From Thermoflexus hugenholtzii (lineage in GTDB: Bacteria > Chloroflexota > Anaerolineae > Thermoflexales > Thermoflexaceae), in NCBI RefSeq assembly GCF_018771565.1, contig NZ_CP076326.1:744001-808000 (forward strand): DNA of 64,000 nucleotides, read 5' to 3'. Below, piece after piece: positions 49,912 to 57,994 of this stretch. A model generated the notes under the pieces. The model worked only from the letters and a program-made list of their open reading frames with translations, ran no database searches and was not told the DNA's origin. Position numbers and translations under genes: made by a program. The first letter of the stretch is position 1. Every line of letters begins with the position of its first letter.

Positions 49912-52900
49912 TTATGCGCGCGAACCGGTTTCTTCCGTCCGGGCCTCCCGGAGGGCCCGCCAGACCCGCTCCGGGGTGGCGGGGATCTGGGTGATCCACA
50001 CCCCCACCGCGTCGTAGATGGCGTTGACCACCGCCGGGGCCACGCCGTCCATGGGGATCTCGGCCACGGCCTTGATGCCGAAAGGATGGGTGGGCTCGAC
50101 CGTCTCGATGAAGATCACCCCCAGCTCCGGGACTTCGTGGGCCTGGAAGATCTTATAAGGCCCGAAGCGCGGGTTGACCACGCGGCCTCGCTCGTCGAAG
50201 ACCATCTCCTCCGAGACCGCATAGCCCAGGGCCTGGATCATCCCGCCCTCCACCTGGCCGGAGGCCGTCAGCGGGTTGACGATGCGCCCGGCGTCCACGG
50301 CCATCACCAGGCGATCCACCCGCACCTCGCCGGTCTCGATGTCCACCGTCACCTCCGCGAACTGGGCGGCGAAGGGCGGCGGGGAGACCGGGGAGACATA
50401 CGAGGCCACCGCCATGATCTGGCGCTGGTCCCGATGGTGCAGGGAGGAGAGGGCCACTTCCTCCAGGGTCACGCTGCGGCCGTCGGGCGCCCAGGCCCGG
50501 CGATCGGCCAGGCGGATCTCGGCGGGGGAGACCGGGGCGCCGCGCTCGCTGAGCAGCGCCGCTGCGACTTCTTTGATCTGCTCCGCCACCTGCTCGGCGG
50601 CCCGCACCGCCGCCGCCCCCGAGATATACGTGGTGGAGGACGCATACGCGCCCTTGTCGAAGGGGGTGAAATCGGTGTCCGAGGAGTAGACGATGATGTC
50701 CTCCACCGCGCACCCCAGCACCTCGGCGACCATCTGGGCGATCACCGTGTCGGAGCCCGTGCCCAGGTCCGTGGCCCCGATCAGCAGGTTGAAGGAGCCG
50801 TCGTCGTTCATCTTCAGGCTGGCCGCCCCCATGTCCAGGTAGGGGATGGCCGTTCCCTGCATCACGCATGCCACCCCGATCCCCCGGCGCAGGTGGGGCC
50901 GGCCCGGCACCCGATGCCACTCCGGGTTCCCGAACTTCTCATGCCAGCCCACGTAGGCTGCCCCGTAGCGCACGCACTCCGGCAGCCCGCAGGTATGGAC
51001 GATCTCCGGGCGCGGCTCCCGGCCCTCGCTCCAGGCCCGGCTGAAGGGATGCTCCTGCCCGGCCTTCAGGGCGTTCTTCAGGCGGAACTCCAGGGGATCC
51101 AGCCCCAGGGCCCGGGCGATGCGCTCCATGTGGACCTCGACGGCGAAGAAGCCCTGGGGGACGCCGTAGCCGCGGAAGGCACCGGAGGGCGGGGTGTTGG
51201 TGTAGACCACATCGGCGTGGAAGCGGATGCGGGGCTCGCCCTTCTCATCCCAGGCCGGATACAGGGCCATGGCCTTGTGCCCGGTGTTGCCCGCCACCGT
51301 CAGGGCATGGCTGCCGTAAGCTCCGGTGTCCGAAAGCACAACCATCTCATTGGCCACGATGGTCCCATCCCGCTTCACGCCGGTGCGCAGCCGGATGCGC
51401 ATCGGGTGCCGGGAGCGAGCGGCGGTGAACTCCTCCTCCCGGGTCCACTCCAGCCGCACCGGCCGCCCCGTGGCGATGGTGAGGTGGGCGGCGATGTCCT
51501 CGATCAGCACCTCCTGTTTGCCTCCGAAGCCGCCGCCGATCCGCGGCTTGATCACCCGGATCCGCTTCGGGGGGAGGCCGAGCACCGGCGCCAGGATCCG
51601 CCGCACGTGGAAGGGAACCTGGGTGGAAGTGCGGATCACCAGGCGGTCGTCCTCATCCCAGTAGGTGATCACCACGTGGGTCTCCAGGCTGGATTGCTGG
51701 ACCTTGGGGACGATGTATTCCCCTTCGAAGATGTAATCGGCCTCCTCGAACCCCTTGTCCACCTCTCCGATCTCGATATGGATCTGGGCGGCCAGGTTGC
51801 GGGAGGGATCCGAGCCGTCGAAGGGCACATACTCCGGCTCATCGTGGATGATCGGCGCCCCCGGTTTCATGGCGTCCCGGGGATCCAGGATGGCCGGGAG
51901 CTCCTCATACTCGACCTCGATGAGCTCCAGGGCCTTCTCGGCGATCTCGGGGGTCTCCGCGGCCACGAAGGCCACGCGGTCCCCCACGAAGCGCACCTTG
52001 GAATCCAGAGAGAAGGTGTCCAGCGGCCCGGGGATGGGGTCCGATTGCCCGGCCGTCGAATAGATCACCCGCGGCAGATCCTGATACGTGAGCACGGCAA
52101 CCACCCCCGGGAGCGCGCGGGCTTTGCTGACATCGATGCGTTTGATCCGGGCGTGAGGGACCGGGCTTTTGAGCACTTTGGCGTAAAGCATGCCGCGCAG
52201 CTCGAAGTCATCGGTGAAAGCCGGCTTGCCCTGGACCAGCCGCAGGGCGTCCACCTTCTTCTCCGGCTTGCCCACCACCCGGGTCTCCGGGACCGGCTGG
52301 GGGAGCACGATGGTCGGCAGGATGATCGTCCGGGTCCGGAGGCCGGGCCCGCCCTCCGGCGCCGGTGGGGAGATCTCCTCCGCGGGGAGCGCTTCGGTGA
52401 GGGGGATCGGCCCTTCCGGGGGGATGATCATCCGCCGCGCCTCTTCTTCGATCGGGGGAACCGGCTCCCCGCGCATGCGGGCGGCGGCCCGCAGCACCGC
52501 CTGCACCGGCTTCAGGTAGCCGGTGCACCGGCAGAGGATGCCGCTGAAGGCCTCCCGGACCTCCGCCTCGGTGGGGTTGGGGTTGCGGTCCAGGAGGGCT
52601 TTGGCGGCCAGCACGAGGGCGGGGGTGCAGAAGCCGCACTGGATGGCGCCGGTCTCCACGAAGGCCTCCTGGATCGGATGCAGGCCCTCTGTCCGTCGCC
52701 AGCCCAGCTCCGGCGTCCGTCCCACTCCCTCCACGGTGAGGATGGAGCGGCCGTCGACCTTCGCCGCCAGGGTGACGCAGGCGAGGATAGGGGTTCCATC
52801 GAGGAGGACGGTGCACATCCCACAGGAGCCGTCGTCGCACCCATGCTTGACGCCGTAATATCCGGCGCGCCGGAGCATGTCCAGCAGCCGCGTGGATGGG

Positions 52901-52950
52901 GCGATGGAGAAGGTCCGCCGCTCCCCGTTGACGGTGACGGTGATCTCCAT
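49912..52950 (-). CDS. Molybdenum hydroxylase with fused 2Fe-2S domain (xanthine dehydrogenase family)
   Basis: A 1012-residue fusion. The N-terminus is a 2Fe-2S ferredoxin domain (Cys38, Cys43, Cys46 in CDDGSCGMC) and the helical 2Fe-2S domain (QCGFCTPA, LCRCTGY). After a Pro-rich linker comes the molybdopterin-binding large part (RIGGGFGGKQEV, GAFRGYGVPQ, GTGSDTVIAQ), ending with AVAEIPMDGVAPAVVNAI that holds the likely catalytic Glu. Order and length match XdhD-type fusions. No FAD subunit lies nearby, so electrons must leave by another partner. Substrate (aldehyde or N-heterocycle) is unknown. ATG 52950 has GAGGAGGG upstream; the longer frame runs through a palindrome. Confidence 0.9.
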   Translation of the reverse strand: MEITVTVNGERRTFSIAPSTRLLDMLRRAGYYGVKHGCDDGSCGMCTVLLDGTPILACVTLAAKVDGRSILTVEGVGRTPELGWRRTEGLHPIQEAFVETGAIQCGFCTPALVLAAKALLDRNPNPTEAEVREAFSGILCRCTGYLKPVQAVLRAAARMRGEPVPPIEEEARRMIIPPEGPIPLTEALPAEEISPPAPEGGPGLRTRTIILPTIVLPQPVPETRVVGKPEKKVDALRLVQGKPAFTDDFELRGMLYAKVLKSPVPHARIKRIDVSKARALPGVVAVLTYQDLPRVIYSTAGQSDPIPGPLDTFSLDSKVRFVGDRVAFVAAETPEIAEKALELIEVEYEELPAILDPRDAMKPGAPIIHDEPEYVPFDGSDPSRNLAAQIHIEIGEVDKGFEEADYIFEGEYIVPKVQQSSLETHVVITYWDEDDRLVIRTSTQVPFHVRRILAPVLGLPPKRIRVIKPRIGGGFGGKQEVLIEDIAAHLTIATGRPVRLEWTREEEFTAARSRHPMRIRLRTGVKRDGTIVANEMVVLSDTGAYGSHALTVAGNTGHKAMALYPAWDEKGEPRIRFHADVVYTNTPPSGAFRGYGVPQGFFAVEVHMERIARALGLDPLEFRLKNALKAGQEHPFSRAWSEGREPRPEIVHTCGLPECVRYGAAYVGWHEKFGNPEWHRVPGRPHLRRGIGVACVMQGTAIPYLDMGAASLKMNDDGSFNLLIGATDLGTGSDTVIAQMVAEVLGCAVEDIIVYSSDTDFTPFDKGAYASSTTYISGAAAVRAAEQVAEQIKEVAAALLSERGAPVSPAEIRLADRRAWAPDGRSVTLEEVALSSLHHRDQRQIMAVASYVSPVSPPPFAAQFAEVTVDIETGEVRVDRLVMAVDAGRIVNPLTASGQVEGGMIQALGYAVSEEMVFDERGRVVNPRFGPYKIFQAHEVPELGVIFIETVEPTHPFGIKAVAEIPMDGVAPAVVNAIYDAVGVWITQIPATPERVWRALREARTEETGSRA

Positions 52951-53051
52951 TGGGCCCTCCTCGCAAGCGGTGGGGATCTCAAGACGCTGAAGACCGATCC
53001 CGGGCACGCCCGGTTCGCCTGAAATTGTATCCGAGAAGCCGGCGGGCCGGA

Positions 53052-53079
53052 GTAGGGCAACTGCTCGCAGTTGCCCTAC
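53052..53079. repeat. Copy of the 28-bp hairpin core with compensatory changes
   Basis: Reads GTAGGGCAACTG, CTCG, CAGTTGCCCTAC. The sixth base pair is G-C instead of the A-T of the full copies, changed on both arms so pairing is kept. It lies between the Mo-hydroxylase and the ABC ATPase genes. Confidence 0.75.
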
Positions 53080-53122
53080 ATGCGAAAAACTGAAAACCCC
53101 TGCACGAAGCAGGACCTGCTGC

Positions 53123-54034
53123 TCAGCCGGTCTCCATCCCGACCACCCGAAGGAACACATCCTCCAGGGAGAGGGATTGGGGGATCAGGGCTTCCAGGTC
53201 CAGGCCCTGACCGATGAGCCAGCGGGCGAGGTCCGCCGGGCGCCGCCCCGGCGCCAGCCGTAAGATGATCCGCGCATCGGTGAAGGCGAGGAGCTCCCCC
53301 CACTCCTGCAGCGCGGCCTTCAGCTCCGGAGGGCTCGGGCGGATCTGAAGGGTCACGACGGCGGCCGCCGCCTCCCGCAGATCCAGGGTTTCCACTACGA
53401 CGCCGCTCTTGATGAAGGCGACGCGATCGCAGATCCGCTCGACCTCGCTCAGGAGATGGGAGTTCAGGAAGAGGGTGACCCCCTGCGCCTTCTGCGTGAG
53501 CAGGAAATCCCGCACCAGGATCCGTCCCGCCGGATCCAGGCCGGAGGTGGGCTCGTCCAGGAAGACCAGCCGGGGCTCGTGGATGAAGGCCTGGGCCAGT
53601 CCCAGGCGCTGCCGCATCCCCTTGGAGAAGGTGCGGATGGGGCGTCGGGCATCGGCGGCCAGCCCGACCTGTTCGAGCAGCTGCGGGATCCGCCGCCGCA
53701 AGCGCGCGGGATCCACCCCGGAAAGACGGCCGTGGAACCAGAGAACTTCCTCTGCGGTGAGCCAGTCCGGGAAGGCGAAGCCTTCGGGCAGGAAGCCGAT
53801 CTCCCGCCGGGCGTTTCGATCCCCCAGGGGGCGGCCCCGCACCCATCCGCGCCCGGCCGTGGGGCGGATCAGACCCAGGAGCATCTTCACCGAGGTCGTC
53901 TTCCCGGCCCCGTTGGGGCCCAGGAAACCGAAGATCTCCCCCTCCGCCACCCGGAGGGTGAGATCCGCCACGGCCACCCGCCCGGAGAACTCCTTCCGCA
54001 AACCCTCCGCTTCGATGGCCCAGGTGCCCGCCAT
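53123..54034 (-). CDS. ABC transporter ATP-binding protein (ABC-2 type)
   Basis: A 303-residue ATPase. Walker A GPNGAGKTT (about residue 40), signature FSKGMRQRLGLA, Walker B LVFLDEPTSGLD and a switch His in LNSHLLSEVERICDRVAF are intact. The C-terminal 80 residues form the extra domain typical of ABC-2 exporters. No permease gene of that type is next to it; the neighbour is an unrelated-looking exported protein. ATG 54034 follows GGGAGGG. It presumably powers export of a lipid, drug or envelope component. Confidence 0.9.
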   Translation of the reverse strand: MAGTWAIEAEGLRKEFSGRVAVADLTLRVAEGEIFGFLGPNGAGKTTSVKMLLGLIRPTAGRGWVRGRPLGDRNARREIGFLPEGFAFPDWLTAEEVLWFHGRLSGVDPARLRRRIPQLLEQVGLAADARRPIRTFSKGMRQRLGLAQAFIHEPRLVFLDEPTSGLDPAGRILVRDFLLTQKAQGVTLFLNSHLLSEVERICDRVAFIKSGVVVETLDLREAAAAVVTLQIRPSPPELKAALQEWGELLAFTDARIILRLAPGRRPADLARWLIGQGLDLEALIPQSLSLEDVFLRVVGMETG

Positions 54035-54053
54035 CCCCAGCAGCCCTCCCGGT

Positions 54054-54914
54054 TCACCGGAGGGAGCGGGCCCACCGGATCAGCTGCTCCGGATCCGCAT
54101 CGGGACCGCCAATCAGGTAGATCCCATGATCATCGCTCCAGAGCAGGAACCGGACCGGAACCATCTCCCCGTTCGGCGCTTGCATGGCTTCGGGGAAGGT
54201 GAAGAGGGTGGCCTCCCGATCGCCCAGCGCGCGCGGTTCCACCTCAAGGGTCATCCCCGGGGCCATGGGGATCGGCAGCAGCAGGGTGGTCCCCCAGTCC
54301 ACGGTGTGGGCCAGGCGCCGGGCCTCCGCCGCCGGCATGCCGATGAGCCGGAGGGCCGCTTCCGCCAGCGGGCGCACATCCCCCTCCGGTTGCATGGTGT
54401 AAACCGGCGGGGCCGCATGGAGCCACCCGTAGGGAGCGCCCTGGAACTCGAACGTCCCGATGAAGGCCGGCCCCACGGTGACCGTCACCACCGTCCCTTG
54501 CAGGGCCTCCGGGACCTCCACATCCTCGGCGCCGGCGGCCCGCAGGGCCTCCCGCAGGTGCCCCACATCCACCGTCCATCGAACCGCGGTCTCGGGGATC
54601 ACGCCCATCGAGGCGAAGGTCTCCACCCCGGCCGGGCGACGGACGGCGAAGCCCAGGATCCCCTCGGCTTCGGAGAGGCTCTGGACCGAACGGGGCTCCG
54701 GCGGCTCGAAGGAGACATCCCCCTCCAGGGCGCGATGGAGCGTCGGGATCGCGTTCTCGCTGAGAGAAAAGGCATAGGGGACGACCATCAGGCGTCGGAG
54801 GCGGAATCCCTGGAGAAACTCGTGGGCGGCCGCCCGTAGGGCCGGGGAGAGGATCACGGCGAGGGCGGAGAGGGTCAACAGGAGCCCTCCGATCCATATG
54901 GCGCGTGAACGCAT
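54054..54914 (-). CDS. Exported protein of unknown function (DUF4367-like)
   Basis: A 286-residue protein with an N-terminal membrane anchor or uncleaved signal (residues 7-30) and an extracytoplasmic remainder. The C-terminal MVPVRFLLWSDDHGIYLIGG resembles the end of DUF4367/anti-sigma-like carboxy domains. Its N-terminal part (EAEGILGFAVRRP) is consistent with that. Function is unknown; it may sense the envelope state. ATG 54914 follows TAAGGAGG. It ends 20 bp before the ABC ATPase gene, so they are probably one operon. Confidence 0.6.
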   Translation of the reverse strand: MRSRAIWIGGLLLTLSALAVILSPALRAAAHEFLQGFRLRRLMVVPYAFSLSENAIPTLHRALEGDVSFEPPEPRSVQSLSEAEGILGFAVRRPAGVETFASMGVIPETAVRWTVDVGHLREALRAAGAEDVEVPEALQGTVVTVTVGPAFIGTFEFQGAPYGWLHAAPPVYTMQPEGDVRPLAEAALRLIGMPAAEARRLAHTVDWGTTLLLPIPMAPGMTLEVEPRALGDREATLFTFPEAMQAPNGEMVPVRFLLWSDDHGIYLIGGPDADPEQLIRWARSLR

Positions 54915-55223
54915 GGGAAGACCTCCTTACCCCGGAAGGGGCGCTGGATAGCGGCACAGAGCCCGATGCCGCTGTGCCTCCTGTTGGAAAGACGAACGGC
55001 GGTGGGCTTTGGTTCCCTGGAAGCGCCGCACCGCCCATTATAGAGGCCGTGGGAGGTTCGTTCCAATCTACGCCCTGCGCGCGATCGAGGGATGGGAAGG
55101 GGCCGGGCGGGGCCTGCGCGCTCCACCCAGCCCCTTCGGGGGTTCCGGGAGAAGGGCAAGCGAAGATGCAACCGGTGCTCCGGGGTTCCGGACGCCGCCG
55201 GTCGGGGGTCGGGGAGGGCGGAT

Positions 55224-55463
55224 CTACTTCACCATGTGCTTCTCGATGTAGGCCACCGCCTCCCCTACCGTGGTGATCTTCTGCGCGTCCTCGTCGGAGA
55301 TCTCACCTCCGAAACGCTCCTCCAGGGCCATGATGAGCTCCACCAGATCGAGGGAATCGGCTTCCAGATCCTCCCGGAAGCGAGCTTCCGGGGTTACCTT
55401 CTCCGGCGGCACCCCGAGCACTTCGACGATGACGTCCCGCACCTGTTCGAACACCGTGCTCAT
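55224..55463 (-). CDS. acpP: Acyl carrier protein
   Basis: A 79-residue acidic protein. The phosphopantetheine-binding serine is Ser37 in ADSLDLVEL, at the start of helix two, and [22 protein letters not shown] is the usual following sequence. It carries growing acyl chains in fatty acid synthesis. ATG 55463 has GGGAGG seven bases upstream; the longer frame would read through the palindromic element. No other fatty-acid genes lie next to it. The 326 bp between it and the next gene hold the 80-bp element and a promoter for the IPP isomerase. Confidence 0.96.
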   Translation of the reverse strand: MSTVFEQVRDVIVEVLGVPPEKVTPEARFREDLEADSLDLVELIMALEERFGGEISDEDAQKITTVGEAVAYIEKHMVK

Positions 55464-55534
55464 AGAAACCTCCCGTTCGCGTTTGTTTAGGATTCTACCC
55501 GGCGTCGGAGGGACGTCAAGGCGACCTTTAGACC

Positions 55535-55614
55535 GGGTGCGTCCCAAAATCGTAGGACAACTGCTCGCAGTTGTCCTACAAGGCGGCCAGGCCCGACAAA
55601 ATTGGGACACACCC
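55535..55614. repeat. 80-bp palindromic element, full copy 2
   Basis: Terminal repeats GGGTGCGTCCC and GGGACACACCC enclose the same hairpin core (GTAGGACAACTG/CAGTTGTCCTAC) and internal GGCGGCCAGGCCCGAC. It differs from the copy at 21223-21302 at three of 80 bases and has no gap. It lies between acpP and the IPP isomerase gene, 34 kb from the other copy. Confidence 0.8.
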
Positions 55615-55648
55615 TTCAGACCTCCGGGCGCATCCCCGGATCCCATCC

Positions 55649-55678
55649 TTGACATGCCCCTCCGCGCCAAAGTAAGAT
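55649..55678 (+). promoter_or_regulatory. Promoter of the IPP isomerase/polyprenyl synthase genes
   Basis: A perfect TTGACA (55649-55654) and TAAGAT (55673-55678) are separated by 18 bases. Transcription would start about 100 bases before the ATG at 55790. Confidence 0.5.
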
Positions 55679-55789
55679 GATTCCGCATTGAATGCAAACA
55701 CCACAGGATGGTGCATGTTACGCCTCAGGACCGGGCGGCAGGAGCGAGCCGTTCGCCTGTAGACCCAGGGGAGGAGAGCGCGTCCTTCA

Positions 55790-56809
55790 ATGATCTCGCA
55801 GCGGAAAGCGGATCACATCCGGATCAATCTGGAGGAAGATGTCAGCTTCGGGCGGCTCACCACCGGATTCGAGCGCTTGCGGTTCATCCATCGGGCCCTT
55901 CCCGAGCTGGACCTTCGGGAGGTGGATCTCTCCACCACGTTCTTCGGCAAGCCCCTGAAGGCTCCGTTGCTGATCTCCTCGATGACCGGCGGCACGGAGG
56001 AGGCGGCCCGCATCAACCGGAACCTGGCGGAGGCCGCGCAGGCCCGGGGCATCGCCATGGGCCTGGGCTCCATGCGCGCCGTCCTGGAACACCCGGAGCT
56101 CCTGCCCACCTTCCAGGTCCGTCGCTATGCCCCGGACATCCTGTTGTTTGCGAACCTGGGGGCGGTGCAGTTGAACTATGGCTACACGGTGGATCACTGC
56201 CGGCGGGCGGTGGAGCTGGTGGAGGCGGACGCGTTGATCCTTCACCTCAACCCCTTGCAGGAGGCCCTTCAGCCGGAAGGGGATACGAACTTCTCGGATC
56301 TCCTGCGCAAGATCGAGGTCGTGTGCCGCGCCCTCCCGGTTCCGGTGGTGGTGAAGGAAGTCGGATGGGGGATCTCCGAAGAAGTCGCCCGCCTCCTCGC
56401 CAACGCCGGGGTGGCGGCCCTCGACGTCGCCGGGGCCGGGGGCACCTCCTGGAGCCAGGTGGAGATGCATCGGGCGCCGGACGAGGTGCACCGGCAGGTG
56501 GCCGCCGCCTTCCGGGAGTGGGGGATCCCCACCGTCGAGGCCATCCGGATGGCCCGCCGGGGGGCGCCGGATCTCCCCCTCATCGCCAGCGGAGGGATCC
56601 GGGACGGCGTGGAGGCGGCCAAGGCGCTGGCCCTGGGAGCTTCCCTGGTCGGGATGGCCGGGCCTTTCCTGCGCGCGGCGGTGGTCTCCGCGGAGGCGGT
56701 GCTGGAGACCATCGAGATCATCACCCGCCAGCTGCGCATCGCCATGTTCTGCGTCGGGGCGCGGAACCTCGACGCCCTGCGTCGCGTTCCCCTGATCGAG
56801 GAGCGCTGA
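55790..56809 (+). CDS. fni: Type 2 isopentenyl-diphosphate delta-isomerase (FMN-dependent)
   Basis: A 339-residue TIM-barrel enzyme. [14 protein letters not shown] at the start, [16 protein letters not shown], the [15 protein letters not shown] loop and [21 protein letters not shown] (FMN phosphate site) define Idi-2/Fni. It interconverts isopentenyl and dimethylallyl diphosphate using FMN and NAD(P)H. A polyprenyl synthase gene follows after 53 bp, giving a small isoprenoid unit. ATG 55790 is the only start that gives the conserved RKADH beginning; GGGGAGGAGAG lies about 13 bases upstream. Confidence 0.95.
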   Translation: MISQRKADHIRINLEEDVSFGRLTTGFERLRFIHRALPELDLREVDLSTTFFGKPLKAPLLISSMTGGTEEAARINRNLAEAAQARGIAMGLGSMRAVLEHPELLPTFQVRRYAPDILLFANLGAVQLNYGYTVDHCRRAVELVEADALILHLNPLQEALQPEGDTNFSDLLRKIEVVCRALPVPVVVKEVGWGISEEVARLLANAGVAALDVAGAGGTSWSQVEMHRAPDEVHRQVAAAFREWGIPTVEAIRMARRGAPDLPLIASGGIRDGVEAAKALALGASLVGMAGPFLRAAVVSAEAVLETIEIITRQLRIAMFCVGARNLDALRRVPLIEER

Positions 56810-56862
56810 GCCGGCCGCGCGGGGGAGGCGGCTTCGCCGATTAGACCGGGGAGGGATGTCCG

Positions 56863-57873
56863 GTGAGGAGCACCTGGGAATCGTTTTTCGCGGAATGGTT
56901 GCCGCCCCTGGAGGCGGAGATGCGCCAGGCGGTGGGGGAGCCGACCCATCCCGGGGAGCAACTCTTCTACGGGATGCTGATGTATCACCTGGGATGGGCC
57001 GATGCGCAGCTCCGGCCGGCCCGGGTCGATGCCGGCAAACGGATCCGCCCCATGCTCTGCCTGCTGGCTTGCGCCGCCGGCGGGGGGGATCCCGCCCAGG
57101 CCCTGCCCGCCGCCGCGGCCATCGAGCTCCTCCACAATTTCTCCTTAATCCATGACGACATCCAGGATCGCAGCGAGACCCGCCGGGGCCGTCCTACGGT
57201 GTGGGCCCTGTGGGGAGTGGCCCAGGCCATCAACGCGGGGGACGCATTGTTCGTCATCGCCCATCGCGCCCTCTGGCGCCTCCGCCAGCGGGGGGTCCCG
57301 GCGGAGCGGATCCTGGAGGTGGCGGAGCGCTTCGACGCGGCCTGTCTGATGTTGACCAAAGGGCAGCACCTGGACCTGGCCTTCGAGACGGCGGATCGGG
57401 TGACGGTGGCGGATTACCTGGAGATGATCCGGGGTAAGACCGCCGCCCTGCTGGCGGCCTCCCTGGGGATCGGCGCCCGCCTGGCGGGGTTCCCCCACCA
57501 GGAGCTGGAGGCTTTCGGGGAGGCGCTGGGGATGGCCTTTCAGGTCCAGGATGACCTCCTGGGGATCTGGGGGGATCCGGCGGTCACCGGAAAGCCCGTG
57601 GCCGATGACCTGCGGGCGCGCAAGAAGACCCTTCCGGTGATCTACGCGATGGAGCGGGCTCCGGGGTTCGCCGAACGCTATCACGCGCCGGACACCCCCC
57701 TGGAGGTCCTGCTCCGGGATCTGGAGGCGTGTGGGGCTCGGGCCGAGGCGGAGGCCACGGCCGCGGCGTTCACCCGACAGGCTCTGGAGGCCCTGGAGCG
57801 GGCCGGGCTTCGAAACCCCTACGGGGAAGCGTTGCGGGAACTCGCGCTGGCCCTGCTTTCTCGATCCCGGTGA
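56863..57873 (+). CDS. Polyprenyl diphosphate synthase (geranylgeranyl-type)
   Basis: A 336-residue all-helical prenyltransferase. The first Asp-rich motif SLIHDDIQDRS (about residue 95) and the second MAFQVQDDLLGIWGD (DDXXG, about 230) bind the diphosphates through Mg2+; GKRIRPML and GKTAALL are the other conserved boxes. It condenses IPP with allylic diphosphates; chain length cannot be read with certainty. The start is GTG at 56863, eight bases after GGAGGG. It shares a promoter with fni. Length matches GGPP synthases. Confidence 0.92.
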   Translation: MRSTWESFFAEWLPPLEAEMRQAVGEPTHPGEQLFYGMLMYHLGWADAQLRPARVDAGKRIRPMLCLLACAAGGGDPAQALPAAAAIELLHNFSLIHDDIQDRSETRRGRPTVWALWGVAQAINAGDALFVIAHRALWRLRQRGVPAERILEVAERFDAACLMLTKGQHLDLAFETADRVTVADYLEMIRGKTAALLAASLGIGARLAGFPHQELEAFGEALGMAFQVQDDLLGIWGDPAVTGKPVADDLRARKKTLPVIYAMERAPGFAERYHAPDTPLEVLLRDLEACGARAEAEATAAAFTRQALEALERAGLRNPYGEALRELALALLSRSR

Positions 57874-57994
57874 AACCGGAGAGATCATCCCGCCGTCGGG
57901 ACCCCCTCGTGGGATCCTCGCTTCACACCCCTCTGCCGCCTCGAGTTAAACTACATCCGTGCGAATCCTTTCCCCGCTTGCGCAAGGAGGCGAG

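Noticed and set aside
52951-53160. Upstream extension of the Mo-hydroxylase frame
   Set aside because: It would read through the palindrome at 53052-53079 and has no conserved sequence; the ATG at 52950 has a strong ribosome site.
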